Source: Flavobacterium succinicans (GTDB lineage: Bacteria; Bacteroidota; Bacteroidia; Flavobacteriales; Flavobacteriaceae). Taken from it: a stretch of 61,190 nucleotides of DNA. Positions 38,670-47,293 of the stretch are shown here, one piece after another. The translations under genes were made by a program, and so were the position numbers. The notes under the pieces are model-generated. The model was not told the DNA's origin. It searched no databases and was given only the letters and a program-made list of their open reading frames with translations. The first letter of the stretch is position 1. Each line of letters starts with the position of its first letter. The DNA is taken from the NCBI RefSeq assembly GCF_001662485.1, contig NZ_JMTM01000006.1, positions 1 through 61,190 on the forward strand, in the 5' to 3' direction.

Positions 38670-39389
38670 ATGAAAAAAGGATGGGTAGTTTTCGTTTTGC
38701 TCTTTTTGTCTCAACTAACTTTCGCGCAAAAAGAATGGTTTTCCACTTTTGCTGATTCGACCGCTTTGGTCAAACAAGCCAATCAGATTTCATCAACGTT
38801 TATTAAGGACATTGCCAATGTCAAACCAACATTGGTGTTAACTCTGAAAACTAGATTGAATACCACGCCTTATCTTATTTATTATGATGATGATGGTAAA
38901 CAAAAAACAGCCAATTTGCCTTTATGGGAGCAAGTAATTCCCGAACAAAAAGCTTTTTTCTATGAAGTTGCTGGGGGAGAAGTAGAGGGTAAGGAAGTTT
39001 TTGGATTGTTTTTTAACGGATTTTATTTGCCGCATGAGCTAGGACATGCCTTGCAACATAAGATAGAAGGGAATGTGCTCGGCTCTTATGAAAGTGAGTA
39101 TTTTGCAAATGTTGTTGCTATGCTTTGGTGGAAAAAACAAGGGAAGAAAAAAGAACTGGAACAATGTTATCGCTATGCCAAAAAAATGTGGGCAAAACTA
39201 CCTAATCCAATTCCGGAAGGAATGACTATAGAAGCTTATTTTAAGGCTAATTACCAGCAAGCTTCTCAAAATCCGTATACTTATGGTTATATGCAATTCA
39301 AGCAATTTATTTTGGTTTATGAAGATAAAAACTTGCCTACTTTTGATGAATTTGTGAAAAACTATTTGATTTCTAAAGCTAAGTTTTAG
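38670..39389 (+). CDS. Exported putative zincin metallopeptidase (HELGH)
   Basis: 239 aa from the ATG at 38670, where a clear signal peptide begins (MKKGWVVFVLLFLSQLTFAQ); an upstream in-frame ATG at 38613 would mask it. The core motif is PHELGHALQH (near residue 130), giving the HExxH zinc ligands. About 15 residues on, ESEYFANVVAML supplies a likely third ligand, as in ImmA/IrrE and other gluzincins. No named family is recognised. It is monocistronic. Function is inferred from the motif only. Confidence 0.65.
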   Translation: MKKGWVVFVLLFLSQLTFAQKEWFSTFADSTALVKQANQISSTFIKDIANVKPTLVLTLKTRLNTTPYLIYYDDDGKQKTANLPLWEQVIPEQKAFFYEVAGGEVEGKEVFGLFFNGFYLPHELGHALQHKIEGNVLGSYESEYFANVVAMLWWKKQGKKKELEQCYRYAKKMWAKLPNPIPEGMTIEAYFKANYQQASQNPYTYGYMQFKQFILVYEDKNLPTFDEFVKNYLISKAKF

Positions 39390-39451
39390 TCTTAATTTTT
39401 TTCTTCTATTCAATTAAAAAAGTGTAGTATTGTTTAGTAAATAAAAATGAA

Positions 39452-39910
39452 ATGACTCCATTATTCAAAAAATTAAATTTTAAAAATCATAAAGCAATTT
39501 TAGTTCTGAATGCCCCAACATCTTTTGTCTCAGAAAAAGAGGCAATGGCAAATGAAACTGTTTTTTATAACAACGAAAATGAAATAACAACTATTGATTT
39601 TGTTATGGTTTTTGTCACGCAATTGCAAGAAATAGAAACAGCGATTACGACACTTTTTCCAAAAATTAACGGAGATGCTATTGTTTGGTTTTGTTATCCA
39701 AAAGGGACTTCCAAAAAATATAAATGCGAATTTAATAGAGATAATGGCTGGGCAGTTTTAGGAAATTTAGGTTTTGAACCCGTTCGTATGGTTGCTGTTG
39801 ATGAAGATTGGAGTGCTCTACGATTCAGAAAAACGACCTATATTAAAACGCTTACTCGTAGTTCTAGTTTTGCGATTTCTGCTGATGGAAAAGCAAGAAC
39901 CCAGAAATAA
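39452..39910 (+). CDS. DUF3052-like protein
   Basis: 152 aa, soluble. Pattern: ILVLNAPTSF near residue 18, TIDFVMVFVTQ, DAIVWFCYPKGTSKKYKCEF and VRMVAVDEDWSALRFRK. The order of an N-terminal 'LNAP' strand, a '(L/V)W...YPK' strand and a 'AVDExWS.L.F' strand recalls DUF3052 and related proteins. Function unknown. It is followed 18 bp later by a cupin gene on the same strand, so the two may be co-transcribed. Confidence 0.5.
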   Translation: MTPLFKKLNFKNHKAILVLNAPTSFVSEKEAMANETVFYNNENEITTIDFVMVFVTQLQEIETAITTLFPKINGDAIVWFCYPKGTSKKYKCEFNRDNGWAVLGNLGFEPVRMVAVDEDWSALRFRKTTYIKTLTRSSSFAISADGKARTQK

Positions 39911-39928
39911 TTTATCTTAAAATAAAAA

Positions 39929-40279
39929 ATGAAGCAGTCAACAACTAGCGCTAAATTTCTTTTAGCCAAAGAGCAAGAATGGGAAAATGTAGGAGAGGGA
40001 ATTCAGCGGCAGATAATGGCTTATGACGAACGGGTAATGCTCGTCAATGTAAAATTTGAAAAAGGAGCTGTTGGTGTACTTCATGAGCACTATCATACTC
40101 AAGTTACTTATATAGCAGAAGGGATTTTTGAGGTAACTATTGATGGTGAAACTCAAACGCTAAAAGCTGGCGATAGTTTTTATATTCCGCCGCATGCTAT
40201 TCATGGTGTAGTTTGTTTAGAGGCAGGTCTTCTGGTTGATGTTTTTAGTCCCATGCGTGAGGATTTTATGAGCCAATAA
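39929..40279 (+). CDS. Small cupin-domain protein
   Basis: 116 aa, single beta-barrel. Cupin motif 1 is GVLHEHYHTQVTYIAEGIFEVT split as HEHYHTQ and IAEGIFEV, giving metal histidines and a glutamine or glutamate position. Motif 2 is PPHAIHGV with the last histidine. Such small cupins bind a divalent metal and act on small molecules or as sensors (pectin degradation KdgF-like). Substrate unknown. It has an 18-bp gap to the DUF3052-like gene upstream. Confidence 0.85.
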   Translation: MKQSTTSAKFLLAKEQEWENVGEGIQRQIMAYDERVMLVNVKFEKGAVGVLHEHYHTQVTYIAEGIFEVTIDGETQTLKAGDSFYIPPHAIHGVVCLEAGLLVDVFSPMREDFMSQ

Positions 40280-40298
40280 AATTAATAATAAGCAAAAA

Positions 40299-40327
40299 TT
40301 GATATCGCATTTATTTTCGTAAATTTG
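40299..40327 (+). promoter_or_regulatory. Promoter of the dual immunophilin gene
   Basis: TTG (40299-40301) is followed after 18 bp by TAAATTTG (40320-40327), an ideal -33/-7 pair. It places the transcript start about 17 bases before the ATG at 40351. Confidence 0.75.
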
Positions 40328-40350
40328 CGCCTCAATAAAAATAATTTATC

Positions 40351-41283
40351 ATGGAAAACGGAATATACGCTAAATTCAATACCTCAAAAGGATCGATTTT
40401 GGTAAAATTGACGCACGATTTGACTCCAGGAACTGTTGGGAATTTCGTGGCTTTGGCTGAAGGAAATATGGAAAACAAAGTAAAGCCTCAAGGTGTAAAA
40501 TACTATGATGGTTTATCTTTTCACAGAGTAATTCCTGATTTTATGATTCAAGGGGGATGTCCAAAAGGTACAGGAACAGGAGATCCAGGTTACAAATTTG
40601 ATGATGAGTTTCATCCTTCTCTAAAACACGATCGCCCAGGGGTTTTGTCTATGGCTAATGCTGGACCTGGAACTAATGGATCCCAGTTTTTTATTACACA
40701 CGTTCCAACTAGCTGGTTGGATAACAAACACACTGTTTTCGGACACGTAATCGAAGGACAAGAGGTTGTAGATGCTATTGCACAAGGAGACCAATTGGAG
40801 ACTTTAGAAATTATTCGTGTTGGTGAAGAAGCGCAAAACTGGAATGCTATCGAGGCTTTTATCGGTTTAAGAGGTGCTAGAATGAAAAGAGAAGCAGCTT
40901 TGAAAGCGGAAGCAGAAGCAAAAATGGAACAATTGGCTGCTGGTTTTGAAAAAACAGAAAGTGGATTACGTTACCAATTTATTCAAAGAGGTTCTGGTAA
41001 AAAAGCAGAAAACGGTAAAACAGTTGCTGTGCATTATGAAGGTTCTCTTGAAAACGGAAAAGTATTTGATTCTTCTTACCCAAGAAAAAAACCAATCGAA
41101 TTTCGTTTAGGACAAGGTCAAGTGATTGAAGGTTGGGACGAAGGTATTGCTTTGTTGCAAGTAGGAGATAAAGCCCGTTTTGTAATCCCATCAGATTTGG
41201 CTTATGGCCCAAGTGGAGCAGGAGGAGTTATTCCACCACACGCTACTTTGATTTTTGATGTGGAATTAATGGATGTGAAATAA
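40351..41283 (+). CDS. Dual peptidyl-prolyl isomerase: cyclophilin-FKBP fusion
   Basis: 310 aa, no signal peptide, so cytoplasmic. Residues 1 to about 165 are a cyclophilin: [38 protein letters not shown] (active-site part GSQFFIT), and [11 protein letters not shown] charged linker rich in alanine and glutamate (about 170-200) leads to an FKBP domain (about 205-310): [21 protein letters not shown] [45 protein letters not shown]. Both halves keep their family's core residues. Such fusions have been described as dual-family immunophilins in a few bacteria including flavobacteria, from memory. It is monocistronic, with a promoter upstream and a terminator after it. Confidence 0.95.
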   Translation: MENGIYAKFNTSKGSILVKLTHDLTPGTVGNFVALAEGNMENKVKPQGVKYYDGLSFHRVIPDFMIQGGCPKGTGTGDPGYKFDDEFHPSLKHDRPGVLSMANAGPGTNGSQFFITHVPTSWLDNKHTVFGHVIEGQEVVDAIAQGDQLETLEIIRVGEEAQNWNAIEAFIGLRGARMKREAALKAEAEAKMEQLAAGFEKTESGLRYQFIQRGSGKKAENGKTVAVHYEGSLENGKVFDSSYPRKKPIEFRLGQGQVIEGWDEGIALLQVGDKARFVIPSDLAYGPSGAGGVIPPHATLIFDVELMDVK

Positions 41284-41306
41284 AAAAAACGGTATTCGAT
41301 TTATAG

Positions 41307-41346
41307 ATCCCAAAACAGTCTAATTAGCTGTTTTGGGATTTTTTTT
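41307..41346 (+). terminator. Immunophilin gene terminator
   Basis: ATCCCAAAACAG (41307-41318) pairs perfectly with CTGTTTTGGGAT (41328-41339), then a T8 run. Confidence 0.93.
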
Positions 41347-41379
41347 GTAGTATTGAATAAGAAACTAAATACATTTTTT

Positions 41380-41733
41380 ATGAACATAGAAAATACAGCT
41401 TCTCTGAATTGGGAAGAATTCGAAAGAGTTGAGATGCGAGTAGGAACTATCTTAGAAGTTAATGATTTTCCTGAGGCCAGAAAACCTGCTTATCAACTCA
41501 CTATTGATTTTGGTACTATTATAGGTATTAGAAAATCTTCTGCTCAAATTACGCAACGATATTCCAAAGAAGTTTTAATTGGTCGTCAAATTGTAGCGGT
41601 AGTTAATTTTCCGAAAAAGCAAATAGGTAAGTTTATGAGCGAATGTTTGGTGCTTGGCGCAGTTGGTGAGCAGGGTGATGTGGTTTTGTTGTCTCCTGAT
41701 TTTACAATTGAAAACGGATTAAGAATCGCTTAG
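41380..41733 (+). CDS. csaA: tRNA-binding protein, CsaA type
   Basis: Single OB-fold tRNA-binding domain, 117 aa from the ATG at 41380; the longer frame starts at a TTG. FERVEMRVGTILEVNDFPEARKPAYQLTIDFG (as FERVEMRVGTI and RKPAYQLTIDFG), KSSAQITQRY, and LVLGAVGEQGDVVLLSPD match CsaA and YgjH-type homodimers. CsaA has been linked to protein secretion as a chaperone-like factor; tRNA binding is the conserved feature. Its stop overlaps the convergent hydrolase stop by 4 bp. Confidence 0.88.
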   Translation: MNIENTASLNWEEFERVEMRVGTILEVNDFPEARKPAYQLTIDFGTIIGIRKSSAQITQRYSKEVLIGRQIVAVVNFPKKQIGKFMSECLVLGAVGEQGDVVLLSPDFTIENGLRIA

Positions 41734-42275
41734 TTTATCTTTTGGATCAAAAGTTTTAAAATTGTTTGTCCTTCTTCCCAAAGACCCAGATTCATTTCGG
41801 AATTGATATGTCCTTTTTTGCCAATATTTATGAAGTCACTTCCCCAGTTTTTGGCCAATTCTCGAGCTCTTTCCAACGTCATGTAAGGGTCGTTTTCGCT
41901 TCCAATTACGATTGATGGAAATGGCAGTGAATGCAAGGGAATTGGAGCAAAATTCCAAATGCATTCTGGAGTGTGTACATGGGAGTCAACATCAGCGGGT
42001 GCAACTAATATTGCTCCTCTGATGTAGGCATTATGGTTATTTTTTGCCCAATGTGCGACTAAGATGGTGCCTAAACTATGCGCTACCAAAATGGTAGGTT
42101 CTTGAAGGGTTTCAATGGTTTCATCTAAACGTTTGAGCCAGTCACTGAGTAAAGGTTGGTCCCAGTTGTCGTGGGTTACTTTGATGGTATTCGGGAAGTG
42201 ATGCAGCCAAAAGTTTTGCCAATGTTTAGTTCCTGAGTCGCCTAATCCAGGAATAATGAGAATTTTTGGGTTCAT
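41730..42275 (-). CDS. RBBP9/YdeN-type alpha/beta serine hydrolase
   Basis: 181 aa, cytoplasmic. N terminus ILIIPGLGDSGTKHWQNFW, nucleophile Ser in VAHSLGTI (about residue 66), acid in GSENDPYM and base His in KKGHINSE form the triad typical of RBBP9-like proteins. The family is small and poorly characterised, with carboxylesterase or aminopeptidase-like activity reported for some. Convergent with csaA. Confidence 0.87.
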   Translation of the reverse strand: MNPKILIIPGLGDSGTKHWQNFWLHHFPNTIKVTHDNWDQPLLSDWLKRLDETIETLQEPTILVAHSLGTILVAHWAKNNHNAYIRGAILVAPADVDSHVHTPECIWNFAPIPLHSLPFPSIVIGSENDPYMTLERARELAKNWGSDFINIGKKGHINSEMNLGLWEEGQTILKLLIQKIN

Positions 42276-42594
42276 TGTCTTTTTAATATTGTTCTATTCT
42301 TCTTTTCAAAATTTTTTTTTGCCAAAAAATGGTGAAAGCCAATTAGTGGTTTTCGAGGATTATTTTTTATTCCATAAATATATGATTTTTAGACTTTTAT
42401 TTGGAAGATGTTATGAAAAATAGACCTGATTTTTAGCCCTGATGGGAGCGGCATCCTTGTTGGGGCTCTTTTTTGAGCCTCAGCAAGATATAGCGTACAG
42501 CAGGACGAGGCGTGAAGGATTGCGTGGACTTGTGCTCCAAAAAAAAATCCAAAAATCAGTTGACTTTTGGACTTAGATAATTGTTTAATTGATT
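42276..42594. other. Gap carrying Flavo-1-like copy C
   Basis: 319 bp between two minus-strand genes. The proximal third is featureless AT-rich DNA that should hold the hydrolase promoter. The middle is the structured element listed separately. I see no ORF. Confidence 0.5.
42433..42507 (+). ncRNA. Flavo-1-like structured element, copy C
   Basis: AGCCCTGATGGGAGCGGCATC, here shortened to AGCGGCATCC, then a 13-bp stem (CTTGTTGGGGCTC 42456-42468 with GAGCCTCAGCAAG 42475-42487) that needs two G-U pairs, then AAGATATAGCG. Outer CCTG (42438-42441) pairs with CAGG (42501-42504). GAAGGATTGCGTG follows at about 42513; copy B carries GGATTGCGTG on its other side. G-U pairs imply an RNA rather than DNA structure. 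Confidence 0.65.
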
Positions 42595-42975
42595 TTAGAT
42601 GTCATCAAAATCGATATCCGTAAAACTAGATACTTTTGGGGTATTTTCGCTTTCTACTGTTTCGTTTGAGAAATCTCTTTTGAAATCTTTTTGGTGTCTT
42701 TCCGAAATTACTTCTTCGCCTTTGTGGTTTAAAATGTAAGAAGTCATGTCGCTTAAAATTTCTTCGAAGGCTGCAAAATCCTCTTTGTACAAGTAAATCT
42801 TGTGTTTTTTGAAATGGAAAGAGCCATCTTCTTCAGTAAATTTTTTGCTTTCGGTAATGGTAATGTAGTAATCGTCAGCCTTTGTGGCTCTAACATCAAA
42901 GAAATACGTTCTTCTTCCAGCGCGAAGCACTTTAGAGTAAATTTCTTCTTTTTCTAGCATGTCATTTTCTCTCAT
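42595..42975 (-). CDS. PUR-family nucleic-acid-binding protein (DUF3276)
   Basis: 126 aa from the ATG at 42975; the longer frame uses a TTG. Residues 6 to about 90 form one PUR repeat: EEIYSKVLRAGRRTYFFDVRATKADDYYITITESKKF (key parts RAGRRTYFFDVR and DYYITITESK), then HKIYLYKEDFAAFEEIL. The C-terminal tail is acidic and polar. Single-PUR-repeat proteins of Bacteroidota and spirochaetes bind single-stranded DNA or RNA as dimers. It starts 64 bp after the ABC exporter gene and may be co-transcribed. Confidence 0.87.
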   Translation of the reverse strand: MRENDMLEKEEIYSKVLRAGRRTYFFDVRATKADDYYITITESKKFTEEDGSFHFKKHKIYLYKEDFAAFEEILSDMTSYILNHKGEEVISERHQKDFKRDFSNETVESENTPKVSSFTDIDFDDI

Positions 42976-43039
42976 AATTCTTTCGATCCTTTTATAAATA
43001 GCAATCAAAAATCATAAAAAATTATTGATAAAACAACAT

Positions 43040-44818
43040 TTATTGTAATTCTTTTTCTGAAAGTTGTTTTAAATAGAGCGCTGCATAATAGCCTTTTTCA
43101 TTTATTAATTGATTATGAGAGCCTTGCTGGATTATTTTTCCGTTTTCAAGAATGATGATTTTGTCAGCATTTTTTGCGGAAGAAACTCTGTGGCTTACAA
43201 TTATGGTGGTTTTGTCTTTGCAAATTTCGAATAGATTGTTCAAAATTGCTTCTTCGGTTTCGGTGTCTACTGCTGAAAGACAGTCGTCAAAAAGTAAAAT
43301 CTCTGGATTTTTGATGATGGCTCTGGCTATAGAAACGCGTTGTTTTTGTCCGCCAGACAAAGTGATGCCGCGTTCGCCCAAAATGGTGTCGTAGCCTTTG
43401 TTGAATCCTTCGATATTGTCATGAACAACAGCGCTTTTGGCTGCTTCAATAACTTCGTCGTCGGAGGCATTTTCTTTACCAAACTTGATGTTGTTTTTGA
43501 TGCTATCCGAGAATAGAAAGGCGTCTTGAGGTACAATTCCGATGCTGTTTCTTATGTCGAATAAATTCAATTGACTGATTTCTTTTTCGTCAATTTTTAC
43601 TTGGCCTTCGGTTACGTCGTGCATTCGAGAGATGAGCGACAAAAGGGTTGATTTTCCCGAGCCGGTTTTACCAAGTATAGCCAGTGTTTCTCCTTTCTTT
43701 ACGGTAAAAGAAACGTTTTTGAGTGCTTCAATATTGGTATCTTCATAGGTGTAGCTTACGTTTTCGAAAGCGATTTGACCTTCTATTGTGCTAGAATTTG
43801 GATTGTTATTTTGAATGTCAGGAACGATTTTTAAGAACTCGTTCAATCGTTTTTGAGAAGCCTCAGCCTCTTGTACCATAGACGAAACCCAACCCAAAGA
43901 AGCAACTGGCCAGGTTAACATATTGACATACAGGATGAATTCTGCGATGGTACCAATGCTTTTTATGGTTCCGTTGATGTATAACATTCCACCAAAATAG
44001 ATAACCACTAAGTTACTTATGCCAATCAAAGCTAGCATCAAAGGTCCAAAAAGGGATTGTACTCTCGCTAGATTCAAACTTTTACTTTTGCTTTCTTCTG
44101 CTAGCGAGATGAGGTTGTTTTGTTGTTGATCTTCTAGTGAATAGGCTTTGATCACTCGAATTCCTGAGAAAATTTCTTGAGTAAAACTCGAAACTTTAGA
44201 TAAATATTGTTGAAAAACGGTACTGCGAATGTTGATTTCTGAACTTAGTTTGAAAATGGCATACGACAATAGAGGAAGGGGGAGCAAAGTGTAAAGCGTT
44301 AACCTAGGCGAAACATTGTACATATAAGCAATTACAATGGCAAATCGAATAAAGGTATTGATGGTATACATGACCGCCGGGCCAACGTACATTCGCACTT
44401 TTGAGACATCCTCACTGATACGATTCATCAGATCGCCTGTGCGGTTTTGTTTGTAGAAGTTTTGTGAAAGGTTTTCGTATTGGCGAAACACTTCGTTTTT
44501 TAAATCAAATTCAATATGGCGCGACATAACAATTAGTGTTTGTCGCATTAAAAAGGTTAAAAAACCTGCCAAAATTGTTGTAGCAATAATTAGTAAAACG
44601 TTGTGAAGGAGTTCTTCACGATATTGACCAATCACCATTGTAGATGATTTTTCTATAGTAGAAAGTTTATCGAATTTTTCGATAGCATCAAGAGAGCTGC
44701 TAATCAATTTTGGAGTAAATAAGGAAAATATTTGTGCGATAATTGTGATTAAAATACCAATCGAAAAACTGTATTTGTATTTTAAAAAGTATTTGTCTAA
44801 ATAGCGTAATTCTTTCAT
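43040..44818 (-). CDS. ABC exporter half-transporter (MsbA/BmrC-like)
   Basis: 592 aa, six-helix membrane domain (about 1-320) fused to an ATPase domain (about 340-592). ATPase motifs: Walker A LGKTGSGKST, Q-loop VPQDAF, signature LSGGQKQR, Walker B EILLFDDCLSAVD and switch histidine in IIVSHR. The residue after Walker B Asp, usually the catalytic Glu, is Asp here, as in degenerate sites of YheI/BmrC- and TM287-type exporters. No second half-transporter adjoins, so a homodimer or a distant partner is possible. Substrate may be lipid or drug-like. Confidence 0.93.
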   Translation of the reverse strand: MKELRYLDKYFLKYKYSFSIGILITIIAQIFSLFTPKLISSSLDAIEKFDKLSTIEKSSTMVIGQYREELLHNVLLIIATTILAGFLTFLMRQTLIVMSRHIEFDLKNEVFRQYENLSQNFYKQNRTGDLMNRISEDVSKVRMYVGPAVMYTINTFIRFAIVIAYMYNVSPRLTLYTLLPLPLLSYAIFKLSSEINIRSTVFQQYLSKVSSFTQEIFSGIRVIKAYSLEDQQQNNLISLAEESKSKSLNLARVQSLFGPLMLALIGISNLVVIYFGGMLYINGTIKSIGTIAEFILYVNMLTWPVASLGWVSSMVQEAEASQKRLNEFLKIVPDIQNNNPNSSTIEGQIAFENVSYTYEDTNIEALKNVSFTVKKGETLAILGKTGSGKSTLLSLISRMHDVTEGQVKIDEKEISQLNLFDIRNSIGIVPQDAFLFSDSIKNNIKFGKENASDDEVIEAAKSAVVHDNIEGFNKGYDTILGERGITLSGGQKQRVSIARAIIKNPEILLFDDCLSAVDTETEEAILNNLFEICKDKTTIIVSHRVSSAKNADKIIILENGKIIQQGSHNQLINEKGYYAALYLKQLSEKELQ

Positions 44819-44961
44819 TTTTTTTGAGATTCGGACTTGTTTCTTATTCTATTGTTACTTTTTTGTTAAAAAAAGTAAAGCGATTACTTCGTAGTGTCCG
44901 CTAAAAATTTATGATATTATCAAAATATTGTTTTTAAATTAGGTTATATTTTATTATTTTA

Positions 44962-44969
44962 TATTTTTG
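44962..44969 (+). promoter_or_regulatory. Leucine dehydrogenase promoter -7 box
   Basis: TATTTTTG matches TAnnTTTG, 46 bp before the ATG at 45016. No good -33 element at normal spacing. Confidence 0.5.
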
Positions 44970-45015
44970 AATCGGAATTTTATCAAATTTGTAAAATAAT
45001 AAAATCAACACGCTT

Positions 45016-46119
45016 ATGAATGCAACAATAGCAACTGCTAAGGAAATTCAAAAAATGGATCCTGTTTTTGGTCAAATATCATTCGACGACCATGAACAAA
45101 TTGTATTTTGCAACGACAAAGATACTGGATTAAAAGCAATAATTGGTATTCATAATTCGGTAATGGGGCCAGCTTTGGGTGGTACAAGAATGTTTAATTA
45201 TAGCAATGAGTGGGAAGCTTTGAATGATGTTTTGCGTTTGTCACGCGGAATGACTTTTAAATCAGCAATTACCGGTTTAAATATTGGTGGAGGAAAAGCA
45301 GTAATTATTGGTGATGCCAAAACGCAAAAAACGCCAGAATTGATGCGTAAGTTTGGTGAGTTCGTACATTCTTTAAGTGGAAGATATATCACAGCAGAAG
45401 ATGTAGGGATGGAAACCGCCGACATGGATCTTGTGAGAGATGTCACGCCTTATGTAACTGGAATTTCAGAAGAAAGAGGTGGGGCAGGAAACCCTTCTCC
45501 TGTAACGGCTTTTGGAGTTTATATGGGGATGAAAGCAGCAGCTAAACAACAATTTGGTTCTGACGTATTAACTGGTAAAAAAGTTTTAGTGCAAGGAATT
45601 GGTCACGTTGGAGAAGCTTTGGTTGAATATCTAACCAAAGAAGGAGCTTTAGTAACCATTTCAGACATCAACGAAGAACGTCTATATGAAGTAGGAAAAA
45701 AATACAATGCAACTGTTTATTCAGGAAATGATGTGTATGCTGAAGAGGTTGATATCTATGCGCCATGTGCAATGGGAGCTACTATTAATGACGCAACTAT
45801 TCATAAAATTAAAGCAAAAGTAATTGCAGGAGCTGCTAATAATCAGTTGGCTAATGAAGTAGTTCACGGTGCTATTTTGCAAGAGAGAGGTATTTTGTAT
45901 GCGCCAGATTTCTTGATCAACGCAGGAGGAATCATTAATGTATATGCAGAATTAGCGCATTACGGTAAAGCAGAAATTATGGCTAAAACCGAAAATATTT
46001 ACAATACTACTTTAGAGATTTTTGATTTTGCAATTGCTAACAAAATGACCACACACCAAGCAGCATTGACTATTGCGCAACAACGTATTGCGGAAAGAAA
46101 ACTAGCGAACAGCAAATAA
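45016..46119 (+). CDS. Leucine dehydrogenase (Glu/Leu/Phe/Val dehydrogenase family)
   Basis: NAD-dependent oxidative deamination of branched-chain amino acids to 2-oxo acids, or the reverse. 367 aa. Catalytic Lys94 (NIGGGKAVI) and substrate Lys82 (MTFKSAITG) keep the 12-residue spacing of Bacillus leucine dehydrogenase. GPALGGTRMF and the Rossmann motif QGIGHVGEALVEYL are typical. TAEDVGMETADMDLV is the domain-linking motif. Valine or phenylalanine could also be accepted. Monocistronic with a terminator. Confidence 0.93.
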   Translation: MNATIATAKEIQKMDPVFGQISFDDHEQIVFCNDKDTGLKAIIGIHNSVMGPALGGTRMFNYSNEWEALNDVLRLSRGMTFKSAITGLNIGGGKAVIIGDAKTQKTPELMRKFGEFVHSLSGRYITAEDVGMETADMDLVRDVTPYVTGISEERGGAGNPSPVTAFGVYMGMKAAAKQQFGSDVLTGKKVLVQGIGHVGEALVEYLTKEGALVTISDINEERLYEVGKKYNATVYSGNDVYAEEVDIYAPCAMGATINDATIHKIKAKVIAGAANNQLANEVVHGAILQERGILYAPDFLINAGGIINVYAELAHYGKAEIMAKTENIYNTTLEIFDFAIANKMTTHQAALTIAQQRIAERKLANSK

Positions 46120-46137
46120 TAGCTTTTATAAATTTTT

Positions 46138-46195
46138 AGTGTCTCAATTATGAAGAGGTTTTTTTTGAATCTTTTAGTAATTGGGACACTTTTTT
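46138..46195 (+). terminator. Leucine dehydrogenase terminator
   Basis: AGTGTCTCAATTA (46138-46150) pairs with TAATTGGGACACT (46178-46190), one G-U pair, followed by a T run. Confidence 0.88.
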
Positions 46196-46245
46196 ATTTA
46201 TAAAATAAAATTCTCTTCAAATTTTCATTTCAGCGATGAAATCCT

Positions 46246-46253
46246 TAATTTTG
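46246..46253 (+). promoter_or_regulatory. nusB promoter -7 box
   Basis: TAATTTTG matches TAnnTTTG, 28 bp before the GTG start of nusB. Confidence 0.55.
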
Positions 46254-46281
46254 CGGACTAATTTTTAAAAGTTCTTACAAG

Positions 46282-47226
46282 GTGGTAAACAGAAGACACA
46301 TACGCGTTAAAGTCATGCAATCTATTTATGCTATGCATCAAAACGGCTCTGATAATCTAGAAAAAGAAGAGAAATTTCTTTTTTATAGCATTGATAATAT
46401 TCTAGATTTATACCTTACAATGGTGTCATCATTATTAGAAATTTGTAAAAAAGAACAAGTCTTTTTGCATTTATCAAGTCAAAAACACCTTGCGACTCCT
46501 CAAGAACGCAAACCCAACGAAAAATTTATCAAAAATGCTGTTTTTCAGATTTTGGCTGAAAACAATTCTTTGAGCATTGCTATGGAAAATCGCAAAATTA
46601 ATACTTGGTCATTGAATGATGATTACATTATTATTTTGCTTAATGCGATAAAAGAAAGCAAATTGTATGCTAAATACATGAGCAATGCGGTCAATACTTT
46701 TGAAGAAGATAAAGAATTTATTGCGGCTGTTTTTGAAGAAATTATCGTGCCTAATGAAAAATTATACGAGTATCTAGAGGATGATAAATTGACTTGGATT
46801 GATGATATTCCGATGGTGAATACTCAAATTTTGAAGCAATTAAAAGCATTGAAGCCTTTAGAAGAAGATAATTTTAGAGTACCAAAATTATACAAGGATA
46901 CCGAAGACAAAGATTTTGTTCGTGATTTGTTCCGAAAAACGACGCTTAATGAAAGAGAATTAGCTAAGGCTTATGATGACAAAACGCCTAATTGGGATAG
47001 TGATCGTATTGCAGAAATCGATACCATCATCTTGAAAATGGCCATTTGTGAGTTCTTAAAATTTCCATCGATTCCAGTAAAAGTTACTTTGAATGAATAT
47101 TTAGAAATAGCAAAAGAGTATTCTACACCAAAAAGTAGTATTTTTATCAACGGTATTTTAGATAACCTAGTGAAAGAATTGACTGAAAGCAAGAAATTGG
47201 TAAAAGTTGGTCGAGGGTTGATGTAG
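46282..47226 (+). CDS. nusB: Transcription antitermination factor NusB (long form)
   Basis: 314 aa, starting at GTG (MVNRRHIRVKVMQSIYAM). The NusB fold maps to the C-terminal part (about 180-305: FVRDLFRKTTLNERELAKAY, IDTIILKMAICEFL, PVKVTLNEYLEIAKEYSTPKSS, FINGILDNL). The extended N-terminal helical region is typical of Bacteroidota NusB, whereas the E. coli protein is about 139 aa. NusB with NusE/S10 binds rRNA boxA to prevent termination. yajC follows 67 bp later on the same strand. Confidence 0.95.
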   Translation: MVNRRHIRVKVMQSIYAMHQNGSDNLEKEEKFLFYSIDNILDLYLTMVSSLLEICKKEQVFLHLSSQKHLATPQERKPNEKFIKNAVFQILAENNSLSIAMENRKINTWSLNDDYIIILLNAIKESKLYAKYMSNAVNTFEEDKEFIAAVFEEIIVPNEKLYEYLEDDKLTWIDDIPMVNTQILKQLKALKPLEEDNFRVPKLYKDTEDKDFVRDLFRKTTLNERELAKAYDDKTPNWDSDRIAEIDTIILKMAICEFLKFPSIPVKVTLNEYLEIAKEYSTPKSSIFINGILDNLVKELTESKKLVKVGRGLM

Positions 47227-47293
47227 TCTATTTCAAGCAACTTTTAACGTTAAATAAGCAAAAACAAAAAAATAACAAATTAAGATTTTTATT

